Origin: Beta vulgaris subsp. vulgaris
Taxonomy: Eukaryota; Streptophyta; Magnoliopsida; Caryophyllales; Amaranthaceae
Length of the DNA stretch: 64,000 nucleotides
Direction: 5' to 3'
Assembly: GCF_026745355.1 (NCBI RefSeq)
Contig: NC_079207.1
Span: 13,625,269 to 13,689,268 of the forward strand
In this document: piece after piece, positions 1 through 10,675 of the stretch
How the letters are laid out: each line of letters opens with the position of its first letter
How positions within the stretch are numbered: position 1 is the stretch's first letter
Program-made: the position numbers and the translations under genes
The notes under the pieces: generated by a model
Seen by the model: only the letters and a program-made list of their open reading frames with translations
Databases searched by the model: none
Told to the model about the DNA's origin: nothing

Positions 1-886
1 ACACTTCAGTTCTCCCCAAGATCATAATTCATAATTTATAGGGAAGTCTCATCCAATGGTTCAATGGTTTGCTTAATATATACAAACATATAAAGAGAAA
101 GTCATTCGCAGAAGAAAGTTTACACGTCAATAATCATCCAAAAGCCATCATAGAAAAATCGAAAAAACTGTGTCCCTCTTTGGTGAAGAGAGGTTTGGGG
201 AAATTATAGGTTCAAAGTCATATTAGACTAGTCAGCCTTCTAATTTGAGTGTTCGATAACGAGAGGTTTGAAATAGTTAATTGGGCCCAAAAAGCTCCTT
301 TTGAAAAAGTTGTGAGAGAACAAAATGAGTGTGCTAAATTATGATGTTCTAAAGTTCTTGAAAATTACATTTATATAAGATAAAAAGTACAATAATGGAT
401 TATAACCATGTCCTTATTGGTCATTTTACACAATCAAGTAGCTATCAGCTATTAGCTAATTACCAAACACCTTAATACAAAAGCTAATACAACAATCAGC
501 TGATACAATCAACAAACAAGGGAAAAATTCTCATATTGACTAGTCAAACCTCTAATCTGAGTGTTTGACAACGAGAGGTTTGAAATAGTTGATTGGGCCT
601 AGAAAGCTCTTTTTGAAAAAGCTGGGGGAGAAGCAACTTGAGTGTGCTAAATTATATTTATGTTCTAAAGTTCTTGAAATTACATTTATAAAAGATAAGA
701 AGTACAATAATGGATTATAACCATGTCCTTGTTGGTCATTTTACACAGTCAGGTAGCAATTAACTAACAATTAGCAACAACTATCAGCTACCCGCTAATT
801 GTCTCATAGGGCCTCTATATTTTTGCCTTTAAAGCTCTCAAAAATCAGAAACAATGAAACTGAAAGGCATAAGTATATGGCCTTAC
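1..886. repeat. Left flank with imperfect direct duplication (218-472 and 531-790)
   Basis: No coding exon was found here. Two copies of a roughly 255-base segment stand in direct orientation, about 313 bases apart. Shared blocks include 'cgagaggtttgaaatagtt', 'gtgtgctaaatta' and 'ggattataaccatgtcctt'. The copies differ by many substitutions and small indels, so the duplication is not recent. The last exon of the peptidase gene at 887-7833 would be expected on this side, but no sequence coding for the usual C-terminal tail was seen, so it should lie beyond position 1. Confidence 0.6.
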
Positions 887-3800
887 CTTATCAAATAAGA
901 AGCGATCTGCCGCACGTTTCACAGCACTTGCGTCCACTGCATCAATTCTTGCAAATAGTTCAGCAAAAGGGATTCTTCTTCCATAGTTTAGCAACTGCAA
1001 GTAAAAGAGTACATAATTATATTTATAGGAAATTCTGGAAGATAGACCATGGACGCAATACATGCATGCATATGCTATTAAGCACTCTTAAGTACAGGAT
1101 GACCGAATTTGCGGCAAAACAGTTTGCAAGTTTAGGTTGGATCCACAACACGTATCTCATTGGAAATAAGTGCAACGGGATCTCCCCAATAAAATATTTC
1201 ATAGGTTGTATTCATGTATTCTTAGATTTATCTCCTTTGTTTCTCTCCATTTCTTATATTTTTTTAAAGTACATTCAGATTCTCAGCAAATAAGAACAAA
1301 ATGCCGTCAGATCAGATATGTAGCCAAGCCATGTCATAAACTAAACCAACAAATCATAAATCTGTAATGTAAATAAAAAGCCATTATTTGCACTTGCAGA
1401 CAAACACAGACACAATCAAATAAAGTTGAAAAAAAAAAGGAGCCATTAATTAAACCTATGTCAGTATGCTTTGCTTGGCTAGCCATTCAATGAGTCACAG
1501 AGAGGATCAAGACAGGAAAAAGGAGAGTATAGAGACAAAGTCTCTTGCAAGGCATCAATTGCTCTTCCATACCCGACAAGAGGCCCTCCATGGAGGCTGC
1601 ACAAAAAATGGCAAATAGTCCTATTCATAAAAAGGCCAGAATGAGTCCCAGCTGCTAGCCGCATAGTTACTGGATCATACATATGGCTTACCAACCCTCT
1701 AATATCCAGCAAAGAAATCACCCTATGTAGAAAAAAATCGAAGAAAAGGAAAAAGACTGCCAACGGGCAGTGACACCAATCGCAAGGCTATTGAATTGCA
1801 CCAACAAAATTAGACCTTTACTACTCAGCAAAAGCTTCATATACATTTGAACTCCCAATTTGTAATTTTGACCTTCAGTTTATGAACCAAAAAATCATTA
1901 CTCAGTGGTCGCGACTTTGTAGTAAGTTTAATCCTCATGCATCTGCAAACATTTTCTTGCATATTGCTTTGCTATGAATCAACAAGAAAACTGGAAATTG
2001 CACACAAACAAGGGTTAAGGATAGATTTGTATTAAAATGACCAGGAAATCAGCCAATACAAGTGCTCAACTTTCGAGAGGTTGAGTCTCTCCTAAGGTCT
2101 TTCTCTCTCTACTTTTCTGGATGATCCTTACAAAATTACCTCAGCTCCTATTTATTCTCCCACTCACTACCATTCTCCACTACAGAATAATCAAGGCCAG
2201 ATATTCATGTACTAACAGACAAAAACAGCAAAAGGACCATGCTACCCTTTCTAGAAGTTATCCTTGCTGGCGTTCTTTGCCTTCCTTCTCACATACGTCA
2301 CCTTAATGGGAGGTCTAGCATAATTCATTGCATTACCCCCCTCCAAATGTACTATCGTTAGCCGTGGGACCGCCAACCTCAAAGCTACTGAGTCGCACCA
2401 ACAAAATCAATCTTTGCTACTTAACAAAAGGCCCCAAAGTTCACTTCATAATTTTGACCTTCAATTCAGGTCTCATGTTTCACAATAAAGCCATGAAAGA
2501 AAAAAACATTACTCAATGGTCACTGACTTCCTACTAAGTTTTAATCCTCGTGTATTTGCAATATTTTCACCAATAGCCCGGCCATTAGCCTTAAGTGATT
2601 GCTTCACTAGATCAGATCCCCTATTAAGTGCATGATTCGGCAACCACTATATGACCAAAACAGCAATCACAATCCAGAATGCAGGAAGACAAAATAGGTA
2701 GTTCTCTTTCTTTCCCCTAGTAAAGCATATCAAAAATCACATGATGATGAGAACAGCATCTTGCTATCCTAAAATAACTCAAAAAAGGATGGCGTAACCG
2801 AATCATGATAAAATATATTTAAAAGCAGGCCAAACTAATTAGATGATATTTACTTTCATCCTCATTTTCTTATTTTCTCACTGTTATCCATAGAGGCGAT
2901 TGAAAAAGGAGCAAACATACATACACCAACTATATGCTCCCTACGTCCCAAAGACATTGAACATGTTGACATTTTACAAAAGGTAGAATATTTGAGTTGG
3001 AATATAAACACATGAACACCTGGAAACATGTTTTTTGTCATTGATGAGCATCTATAGACTATATACAGACGAGTGTACAATTCACAAGCCAGATGGACTG
3101 TCACAAGGAACATTGTGAAAGCTGCCACCGCTGATTAGCGAACAAGAGGTAACCATGGAGAAGAAAATACAGTTATTCTCTATTCAAGCTGAAACTCTAA
3201 ATCAAGAAAAATCATCCTAGCAGCTTTTTCAGGCTTTCAGTCAACTTAAGCTATGTTCACAACAATTACTTAAGAAGATAAGCCAGTAAAGCAACATTGT
3301 CAAGTACATATGTACTCCCCCCCCCCCCCCAAAAAAAAAAAAAAAAAAAAAAAAAGTACCCCACAAAAAGGGAGAAAAGGAGAAAAAATTAAGAAATTTC
3401 ACCTGTCGCCCAATGTCTTCAGCAACTCCATTGACTCCACTGCTGCTATGAAGAAGAGAAGACTTCAACTGCATATAAGCACATAGGTAATAGTGATTAA
3501 TACTGCGAAGGGGCGGGCATGTTTACGAAAAGAAAAAAGAACTAGATAAGCAAGTCCAAGTCCGAGGACATGCATGAGATTCACAGAGCCCGGACACATC
3601 ACTCACAAACTAAAAGGCATGAGGAAACTAACTCCCCCAAAGTATAAGAGGATTCAAATAAATAATTAATAAAAAAAAGCTGAACAAGGGATTTTCCAAT
3701 TAGCACACAAGTTTACACAGGATATATCGCTTCGATACAACTGTAAACTTGAAATATTACACAAAATTAAGAAGAAAAACTTATACCATGCTAAGATACA

Positions 3801-6800
3801 CTGAAAATAGATATCTTTGTCAGCACTTGGAACAACACTAATGCATTTAATATTACAGATAATAAGGAACCCAACAAATAGCATGCAGCAGAATGCAGAT
3901 TTATAACTTCATGACAATGGTTCCATCTCTAAGTAACCGGAAGCACCTTAACCCACCAAAATGATAACAGAAGAGATTTACCACCATGAAGTGGCAAACG
4001 GAAAAATTACCAGAAGAGCACTTTAACAGGTTTTGTGCTGTCCCAACTTACAAGTTTATAACCTGCTATAGCAGCACACAGTCCCACTTTGTTAGACAGG
4101 CGAGCTTAACATGTTCATGTTGCAAATTCCAGACATTAAGAACAAAGGCATCAACCATCAAGCCTTACAAATATCAAGATCAGTGTCCAGGGAAAAACAG
4201 GGAAAAACAAAATCAAAAGAAAAAGGACGCTTTCAGTCCAATAGGAACAATCACAAAGAAGGTTCCCAAAATTTTGTAAGTCTTCAGCTATATGGAGTTG
4301 AGTGGACACTCCGATAATGACCCCGCATAGCAACAATTCAACAAACAGCTAACTATCATAATCCAGAAAAAAATTGACAGCCATCTTCCACCAAAATAAT
4401 AATGAGGCAAATCGTCAAATATTTCTAGGGAGTACTTCATAGTTGTGGTACCCAAAAAGCATCAGAATGGCAACTATTAATGAAACTTGAATCACCAACT
4501 GTCTAAATCTAGCTGAGATATAAATGTAATATAAAGTTCGATTAACAATAACCAAGAGTAAATTAACTTTCTTGATTCCAGCCCGCAATGGCAACAACAA
4601 TAACAAATATATCTGAGGGGGGGGGGGGGAGGATCAGCAAGTATCAGAGATGAGAATATTTTCTAGATACCTGATTACGTGCACGAATAACATCCTCATC
4701 TGAAACTCGATAAGACAACTTGCTTATTACATGCATAATTCCATATGAAAGATCATCCAAGCAGTCAGGCTGTCAATAAAAGATAATGAAACGTGTAAGT
4801 CTCATTTCTAAGACAACAAATGGCTGGGTAAGCATCAGAAAATGTCTCAAAATCTCTTCAGTGATGACAACAAAAGATCTTGAAGGGCTATATATCAACC
4901 TCCTAGGCTAGACGCTAGATGCTAAAAGAAACAGCATTCATTTAACAAGTAATGTTTTTTTGTAAGCTACAAAAATCTACGCACCTTGGCCACTGCATAG
5001 ACACCAAAGAGACCCGTGTCTTTGTAATTGATACTGAATGTCTTGATGCTCTCGGCAAGTTGATTAATGGAAGTCATCTGGACGAGCTCTGAGCTGTTAA
5101 CAGGTTACCAGAAGGATCCATTTTCTTAGTTAAATTCGGTAATGATTCCATGGGATAAAATTAATGTTATACAAACAAATAAGTTCACTACCACATCTAA
5201 AATGCTAAAGTGGCACTCATTTTTGGTACACTGAACAAGAGAAGTGGAACACACACAAAAAATCCCTAAAGCTACATGCAAACAGGGAGCACTCTCACTG
5301 TATGCCTCATTTGTGTGTACAATCAGCTCTTCTCAGTACCATGTTAGAAAAACTAGAAATCGTTATGGATATACATACCCCACATGCTTTCCACTCTCTT
5401 CCTTTCTACTCCATGAACCTAACATAGTCTGCATGACCATTAAAGTAATGGCATCTGGGTCTTTGCAAGAAGCTCCTTCAAATGCAACAGCAAATTGTGC
5501 AATGGGAAGATCATCATCAATCATCCTCACCTAAATTCATTGCTGAAAATATTAACAGATAAAAGAGATAAAAGGTCACCATGTGCAAAGAAAGCACATT
5601 GAAGGCCAAAAGACAACAAGAACAAACCTCTGATCCAGTAAAATTAACTGGGTCACTGGCAACTAGCTGAGAAGTTGTGGCAGGATTAGCTGACAGTTTT
5701 GTGAAGACTTTTTTCACTTGTTCCACGACATCTTCATGCTTAACAGCTCCTGAAGCAGAAACCACCTGCCAAGCATATAAACTGGAACTATTCATACATA
5801 ATTCAGCGTCCATCACAGAGAATTTTTCTCTAATCAACATGGAGAGAGGAAATCAAATGCTTCTAGGTAAAACATATATGGACCACAAAACTAATTACCA
5901 TTCTATGGGCAGCACAGTGAGACGAGATATAGTCTTCAATATCCGCTTTAGTAATTGACTTTACATCATCCACAGATCCAAGAACTGTCCTACCTAGTGG
6001 AGTATACTGGAAAGCAGTAGCATGTAACTGGTCCAAGATAACTTGGTCATCTTCAACACCCATCTAGAAGAGATATAAAATCAGCATATTGGATTAAATA
6101 TCAAAGCACTAACAGGCTAACAGCTGCAAAAAAAATAAAACCAAAATATACAGCAAAATAAAGATTTATGCTCCTTCCAAGCTCTAGAGTCATGAGAAAA
6201 CCGCACACATATTAACGATGTCTCGATTGTTATAGCAATAGAACTGGAATCGGATGAATTATAATGCACACATTTGAGTGTATTCTACTTCCTCAGTAAC
6301 AAAATAGATGTTACACATTGAAAATTGCACTAAGCATCTACTACATCTGACCATGCATTTTTTTTAGTTTTAGATAAAATCAACCGTTACTATATGATAT
6401 GTTGTTGGATTCGTCTTTATGTATACTTTCATAATATTAACATCTTATAATTTTTACTACCTAGTTATTAGGCCCGGCTATCCCGGGTAACGAAAATTTT
6501 CATTTACTTTAAGATGATAACACTAAGGGAACGTTTGCCGTTTGTTTCATATAGTGGTATGGGTTTGGAATCAGGAATGAAATCAAGGTGGTATGGGTTT
6601 GGAACTTGATACCTAATACCATGTGTTTGGTTTTATTTGGAGATGAAATTTTTTCTTCTATTAATACCTAGAAGTATTGGTATGAGCCAAACCCACCTCC
6701 CCTTTATGTTTCTAAACCCAATACCTTATAGGTTTGAAGCATGGGTTTTAAATCTATCAAATTATTAACAAACACTAGGTATAGATTTTGCTCATTCTGA

Positions 6801-7833
6801 ACTCATACCTCATACCAAAATCATATGAACCAAACACTCAATGATGGTTAAAGTACTCTATTGACAAGCGTGAAAGTATGAGTATAACATCTATTTTGTT
6901 ATGGATTCAACTTATTTTTGCTTATATGAACTAATCGGAACACATCAATGATGTGTGGATTGTGAACGCATCATCAACTCCACCTAAATCAACTACTAAA
7001 CAGTTGCCGCCAGGATTCAAAAATAGATCGTTAAATACAAATCAATGCACACTAGTATTAGCCTCAATTCCTGTCCTTAAACTTACATCACAAGGTGCAA
7101 TTTTGAATCATAGAGGAAAAACTAGATCCATCATAAATGATAACAAACAATTAATCGGTAATACAATATGAAATGAAGAAAACAACAAAATTTAGAAAAG
7201 AACCTGATCTTTTTCCCTAAGGATCGCATTTCGAACTTTCTCGATTGTATCATCACTAAAATCCTTCATCTGCAACAAGTTGCCCAAAACCTCAACCAAT
7301 TTCCCAGAATTCTGACTTCCAACCTTACCAACAAATCCAGACATCTCTCTATCAGAAAAACCATCCAATTGCGCGCCAATATTAGCCATATCCTCAACCT
7401 CAGACATCAAAACGACGCGTTGCAAGAAATGAGAAACACCACTTTTCTCCTCAGATTCAAATCTACTTCCGGAGTCAACCCAGACACCTACAGAAGACGA
7501 TCCAGCAGCGAGTCTTGACTCGGTGGCAACTCGGAGGCCGTTAGGAAGAACGGTGACACGAGTGTCGGGAAACTTGAGGATCTGAGAGTGATCTGCGGAG
7601 GTAGGATGAGGTGAGGCGTAGCGTAAGAAGCGTGGGTCGGGGTTTTCGAGGAGTTTGATCTTAGATTTGACGGATTCAGCTAAACGATCGTAGATCATGT
7701 GGGTGGGAGGAGGTGGGGAGGGAGTGGAGGGGGATGTGGAGGAGGTGGGAGTGAGGGTGGCATGGTGGCGAGAGGAGAGAGAGTGGTGGTTTGTGCGACG
7801 GAGAGTGTGGTGTATTAGTTTCCGAGTTGACAT
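887..7833 (-). CDS. Mitochondrial processing peptidase beta-subunit-like protein, zinc motif degenerate, 3' end beyond window
   Basis: Eight exons were read on the minus strand: 7204-7833, 5899-6063, 5628-5765, 5379-5530, 4985-5093, 4671-4769, 3403-3468 and 887-994. All have GT-AG introns and a continuous frame, giving 489 residues. The start ATG at 7831-7833 opens an Arg/His/Ser-rich leader that suits mitochondrial import. The motifs IYDRLAE, LPNGLRVATES, GVWVDSGSRFE, LHATAFQYTPLGRT, FTGSEVRMIDDDLP, YKDTGLFGVYAVAK and YGRRIPFAELFARIDAVDAS identify an M16 peptidase of the MPP-beta type. In plants this subunit is part of the cytochrome bc1 complex and cuts presequences. Here HxxEH reads H135-F-L-Q138-R139, and the following loop is about eight residues short, although the later LRE glutamate remains. 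Catalysis is therefore unlikely. The gene may be a diverged paralogue or a decaying copy. The final exon (about 28 residues in the family) is missing from the window. Confidence 0.88.
995..3402 (-). repeat. Intron 7 of the peptidase gene with a direct duplication
   Basis: This 2.4-kb intron holds two related segments, about 1765-1960 and 2363-2570. Both contain 'gcaccaacaaaat', 'aattttgaccttca' and a 'ttaatcctc' tail, with many differences between copies. The sequence between them (about 2030-2340) resembles inserted repeat DNA, but no terminal repeat was recognised. A C-run followed by an A-run lies at about 3316-3354. Confidence 0.5.
6064..7203 (-). repeat. Intron 1 of the peptidase gene, with a possible MITE at about 6530-6842
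   Basis: The 1.1-kb intron contains a segment whose ends are imperfect inverted repeats. The left end reads 'gaacgtttg...gtttcatat...ggtatg' and the right end carries the complement of 'gagtgtttggttcatatg...ggtatg'. This suggests a degenerate DNA-transposon MITE. A clear target duplication was not found. A second inverted match, 'taacaaaatagatgtta', occurs at about 6296-6312 and in opposite orientation at about 6886-6902, so a larger nested element is possible. Confidence 0.35.
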
Positions 7834-8060
7834 TTTTGGGTGGAGAATGGAGGAAGGGGGAAACTATGGATTGGTGTAATGGTGGTTGGAACTTGGAATA
7901 GGAATAGGAATAGGGGGGATTTTGGGTAATGGAGATGCTTTTTTGGGATGTGCGGAAATTTTTTTAGGATTCCATCATTGGGTGGCCACGTCAAACGATC
8001 GGGTGGTTCGGTTTGTGGTAGGGAAATGATTGATAAATAGTTATTCAATCCGACTTGTGT
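7834..8060 (-). promoter_or_regulatory. Upstream region of the peptidase gene (5' leader and promoter, unresolved)
   Basis: This is the unique sequence between the start codon at 7833 and the repeat element at 8064. On the coding strand it is rich in C, T and short pyrimidine runs, as is common for plant leaders. I could not place a TATA box or transcription start with confidence. The repeat element begins about 230 bases upstream of the ATG, so the promoter must overlap or extend past it. Confidence 0.35.
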
Positions 8061-8063
8061 GGA

Positions 8064-8506
8064 CCTGGTTCACACTAAAAATAGTGTGAACCAGGCCCAG
8101 GCACGTGACCATAACATACACTATATCATTTTAACATACACTATATCATTGTAACATACACTATATCATTTTAACACACACTAAATCACTTTAACATACA
8201 CTATATCACTTTAACATACACTATATCATTGTAACACACACTATATCACTTTAACATACACTATATCACTTTAACATACACTATATCATTTTAACATACA
8301 CCATATCATTTTAACACACACTATATCACTTTAACATACACTATATCACTTTAACATACACTATATCATTATAACATACACTATATCACTTTAACATACA
8401 CTGTAACATACACTATATCATTTTAATATACACTATATCATTTTAACATACACTATATCATAAACTCACGTGATATGGATCGGGTGCACACTAATTAGTG
8501 TGCACC
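8064..8506. mobile_element. Minisatellite-cored element with palindromic ends
   Basis: The left end is a perfect 14-base inverted repeat (CCTGGTTCACACTA at 8064-8077, complement at 8082-8095, four-base loop). The right end is a perfect 24-base palindrome centred at 8494/8495 (8483-8506). Read inward, both ends show the pattern ACC(C/T)GGT(T/G)CACACTA, its reverse, then CACGTGA, so the ends are terminal inverted repeats that each also fold on themselves. Between them lies a 20-base tandem array (see 8111-8462). No coding capacity and no clear target duplication were seen. It resembles a non-autonomous DNA element, but I do not recognise the family. Confidence 0.6.
8111..8462. repeat. 20-base minisatellite, about 17.5 copies
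   Basis: The unit is close to taacatacactatatcattt. Copies differ mainly at a few positions (catt/cact, acata/acaca). One unit near 8401 is shortened. The array fills the core between the two palindromic ends of the surrounding element. Confidence 0.9.
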
Positions 8507-8639
8507 GGGTTCATATTAGTTTTTTTTATAGTTATTGTCCCAGACGATTTACCAATGCATATTTGAAGTCTTCAAAAAATATAGTTTGTATATTATTTTT
8601 AAATAATTTATTTCCTCACAAAAACTACCATGAGTATTG

Positions 8640-8775
8640 TAGTGCAGTTGGTTAGTGCATTAGCATATCAAATGAGATCTTGTTTTTCTTTAATATCTAT
8701 TATAGATGTCGTTTAGCCTTCATTTAATGAAATTTCTCTTTCAAAAAAAAAATGAGAGGTCATGGATTCCGGTCT
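8640..8775 (+). mobile_element. tRNA-like SINE fragment split by a 72-base retroposon tail
   Basis: The sequence 'gtagtgcagttggttagtg' followed later by 'gaggtcatggattcc' looks like the A-box and B-box halves of a tRNA-derived SINE. They are separated by 8678-8749, which ends in an A-run and is flanked by the duplication aaatgaga (8670-8677 and 8750-8757). The inserted piece contains 'tagatgtcg' and an AT-rich tail, matching the 3' ends of the retroposons at 36794-37430 and 39907-40536. It is therefore a strongly 5'-truncated copy of that family. Confidence 0.5.
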
Positions 8776-9039
8776 ATATTTATTTATGATGCTAAGAACT
8801 ACATATAACAAACCTTTTTTTAACATTCCTTTGACTATTGGTTAGGATGTTTATTTTAGACGTTTGACCATGAGCTAGGACGTTTGTTGCAATCATTTTG
8901 CATGTTGGTACGGTAGAGGGTTCTCCGATGGTGTTATGTTTGTAGGCCTTTGTGGTGGGATTTAATGAGGAGAGAGGAGCAAATGTTTCGGTAGGGGTGG
9001 TCCAATGGTGGTGAATTTGGCCTATTAGGGTCATATGGG

Positions 9040-9475
9040 GTTAGTGTTCTGCAAAGAACTGGGTCGGACCAAACTGTACCGGACTGAAAATTTCGGTTCG
9101 GTGCTCGATCTAGAAAAAATCTCGATTTCGGGTTTGCGGTGCGGTCTGATCCAGTCCAAACCCGGAAAATTTCGGTAACGACCATTCAACCGAAATTTCT
9201 ATTTTTTAGTAAAAATAAGTTTATATGTTAAAAGAGTTTAAAAAGTAGAAAGTAAAAAAGTTAAAAACCTACTATTTATTACTTTTTAGCAATATTGTTA
9301 TCAAAATTATGAAATTTTAATGTATCTAAATGTGTTTTACCAAATAAAAAAATTTACAAAATTGTAGATTCTGGTACAACATGTCCAAAACTGGACCATA
9401 ATTTTTCCGATCCAGCCCAGATCCAAAGATTTTCCAGTCCGATCTGATCCTGGACCAGTGAACATAGTGGGGGTT
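9040..9475. repeat. GGTCC/GGACC-rich degenerate element
   Basis: Two clusters, 9050-9180 and 9370-9470, are rich in 'ggtccggac', 'gatctgatcc' and their complements in opposite orientation, around an AT-rich middle. Similar composition occurs at 15258-15540 and 38569-38790. It looks like an old fold-back or hAT-like DNA element, but no exact ends were found. Confidence 0.3.
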
Positions 9476-9534
9476 GCCAATGGTAGTGTGTTTGGTCCAA
9501 TAATAGTGGTTTGGTGGTGGGATAATATTTTTTA

Positions 9535-9916
9535 AAAAAACTGAGATAAAAGACTCTGGACGAGGAGACCTCCAACCTTATCGTTTACGAAAAAAGAAGA
9601 AAGAGGTAAATTACTACAACTTTCAATATTAAATCGAGAATCAACTAAATGTCTCACATCCGCTATCCTTGCTTTATTTGCTTCCCAGTAGACGTGACGG
9701 ATAGTCCAAAAGGTGAAAGAAAGTAATAGAACTTGAAAATCTTTGATAATATGAGCAATCTGCCAAAGGAAAGACCAAAGAACTTTAACGGCATTGATGA
9801 CCAAAAGCTTATCTCATTCAATATAAATTAAAGGTGTTGAATGTTGCTTTGAATTGCGAGATAGATTCCTTGATGGAGTGCATTGCCTCGGCAATGAAGA
9901 CTTAGGAAGAACCAAG
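9535..9916 (-). pseudogene. Old LINE, RNase H / 3' terminal part
   Basis: The minus-strand frame in 9535-9804 contains 'HVYWEANKARIADV'. This corresponds to the HxYREANxVAD block near the end of plant LINE RNase H domains. The upstream part has stops. The left limit near 9530 has a T-run on the plus strand that could be the remnant poly(A). This is the 3' portion of the same LINE seen at 10676-11972 and 33529-34275. It is separated from the next part by the CACTA insertion at 9917-10672. Confidence 0.6.
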
Positions 9917-10672
9917 CACTAGGGGAAAAAAAGGAAGGGTTGCGGAGGAAGGGCTGCGCTTTTGATAAAAGCGCAGCCCTACTAGTGAAGGGGTTTGTTT
10001 TATGTATTTAAACATTATTAGGTTAAGCCATCCGAGTTCGTTTAAGCCTCCAAATAGCCATTTTAAGTTTTTCCGAAATTTTTTTTCCTTAATTATGTAT
10101 TAGGGTTTTGTTTTATGTATTTAAACATTATTAGGTTAATGTTTGGAGGTAGTTCTTGTATTTTCAGATCTATAGGTCTTGTATACTTCTCTTTGTTTTG
10201 ATTAATGTTCTTGTATACTTCTCTTTGTTTTGATTAATGTTCTTGTATACTTCTCTTTGTTTTGATTTAATGTTCTTGTATACTTCTCTTTGTTTTGATT
10301 TAATGTTCTTGTATACTTCTCTTTGTTTTGATTAATGTTCTTGTATTTTCATATTCGTTTTGATTAATTTGTATTTTCAGATCTATAACTTTTGTATATT
10401 AGTTTTTGTTCCTTTTTTTCATTTTCATTTCGTTCTTTTTTTTTTGTTTTGGGTTTATTTTCGTTTCATTTCTCTTCTCTTCTGTATAATTTCAGAAAAT
10501 GTGAGATTATGAGTAAAAAATGTCAAAAAAAAAAAATTTTTTTTTTTTGGTAGGAAGGGCTGCGCGTTTTAGGTAAAAGCGCAGCCCTACTAAAAATGTG
10601 AAGGGCTGCTGTAAAAAAGCGCAGCCCTACATGCCTTTTTCAGCGCAGCCCTTCTTCATTTTTCCACTAGTG
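9917..10672. mobile_element. Small non-autonomous CACTA element, target duplication AAG
   Basis: The 756-base element begins CACTAGGGGAAAAA and ends with the complement of CACTAGTGGAAAAA. It is flanked by the 3-base duplication aag (9914-9916 and 10673-10675). Both subterminal regions hold repeated, inverted GGGCTGCGC / GCGCAGCCC motifs, typical of transposase-binding subterminal repeats in the CACTA (En/Spm) superfamily. There is no transposase gene. A 32-34-base tandem repeat lies inside at about 10178-10345. Confidence 0.88.
10178..10345. repeat. Tandem repeat, about five copies of a 32-34-base unit
   Basis: The unit contains cttgtatacttctctttg then ttttgatt(t)aatgtt. Copies are nearly identical, differing by one T in the T-run. 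The array lies inside the small CACTA element. Confidence 0.85.
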
Positions 10673-10675
10673 AAG

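Noticed and set aside
799..1293. Open frame of 164 codons on the plus strand
   Set aside because: It overlaps exon 8 of the peptidase gene on the opposite strand and shows no domain; it is a shadow frame.
1479..1763. Open frame of 94 codons on the minus strand inside intron 7, considered as an extra exon
   Set aside because: It has no similarity to the peptidase family, and the flanking exons join in frame without it.
8111..8462. Possible CRISPR array
   Set aside because: The repeat is a direct 20-base minisatellite without spacers, in a plant nuclear context.
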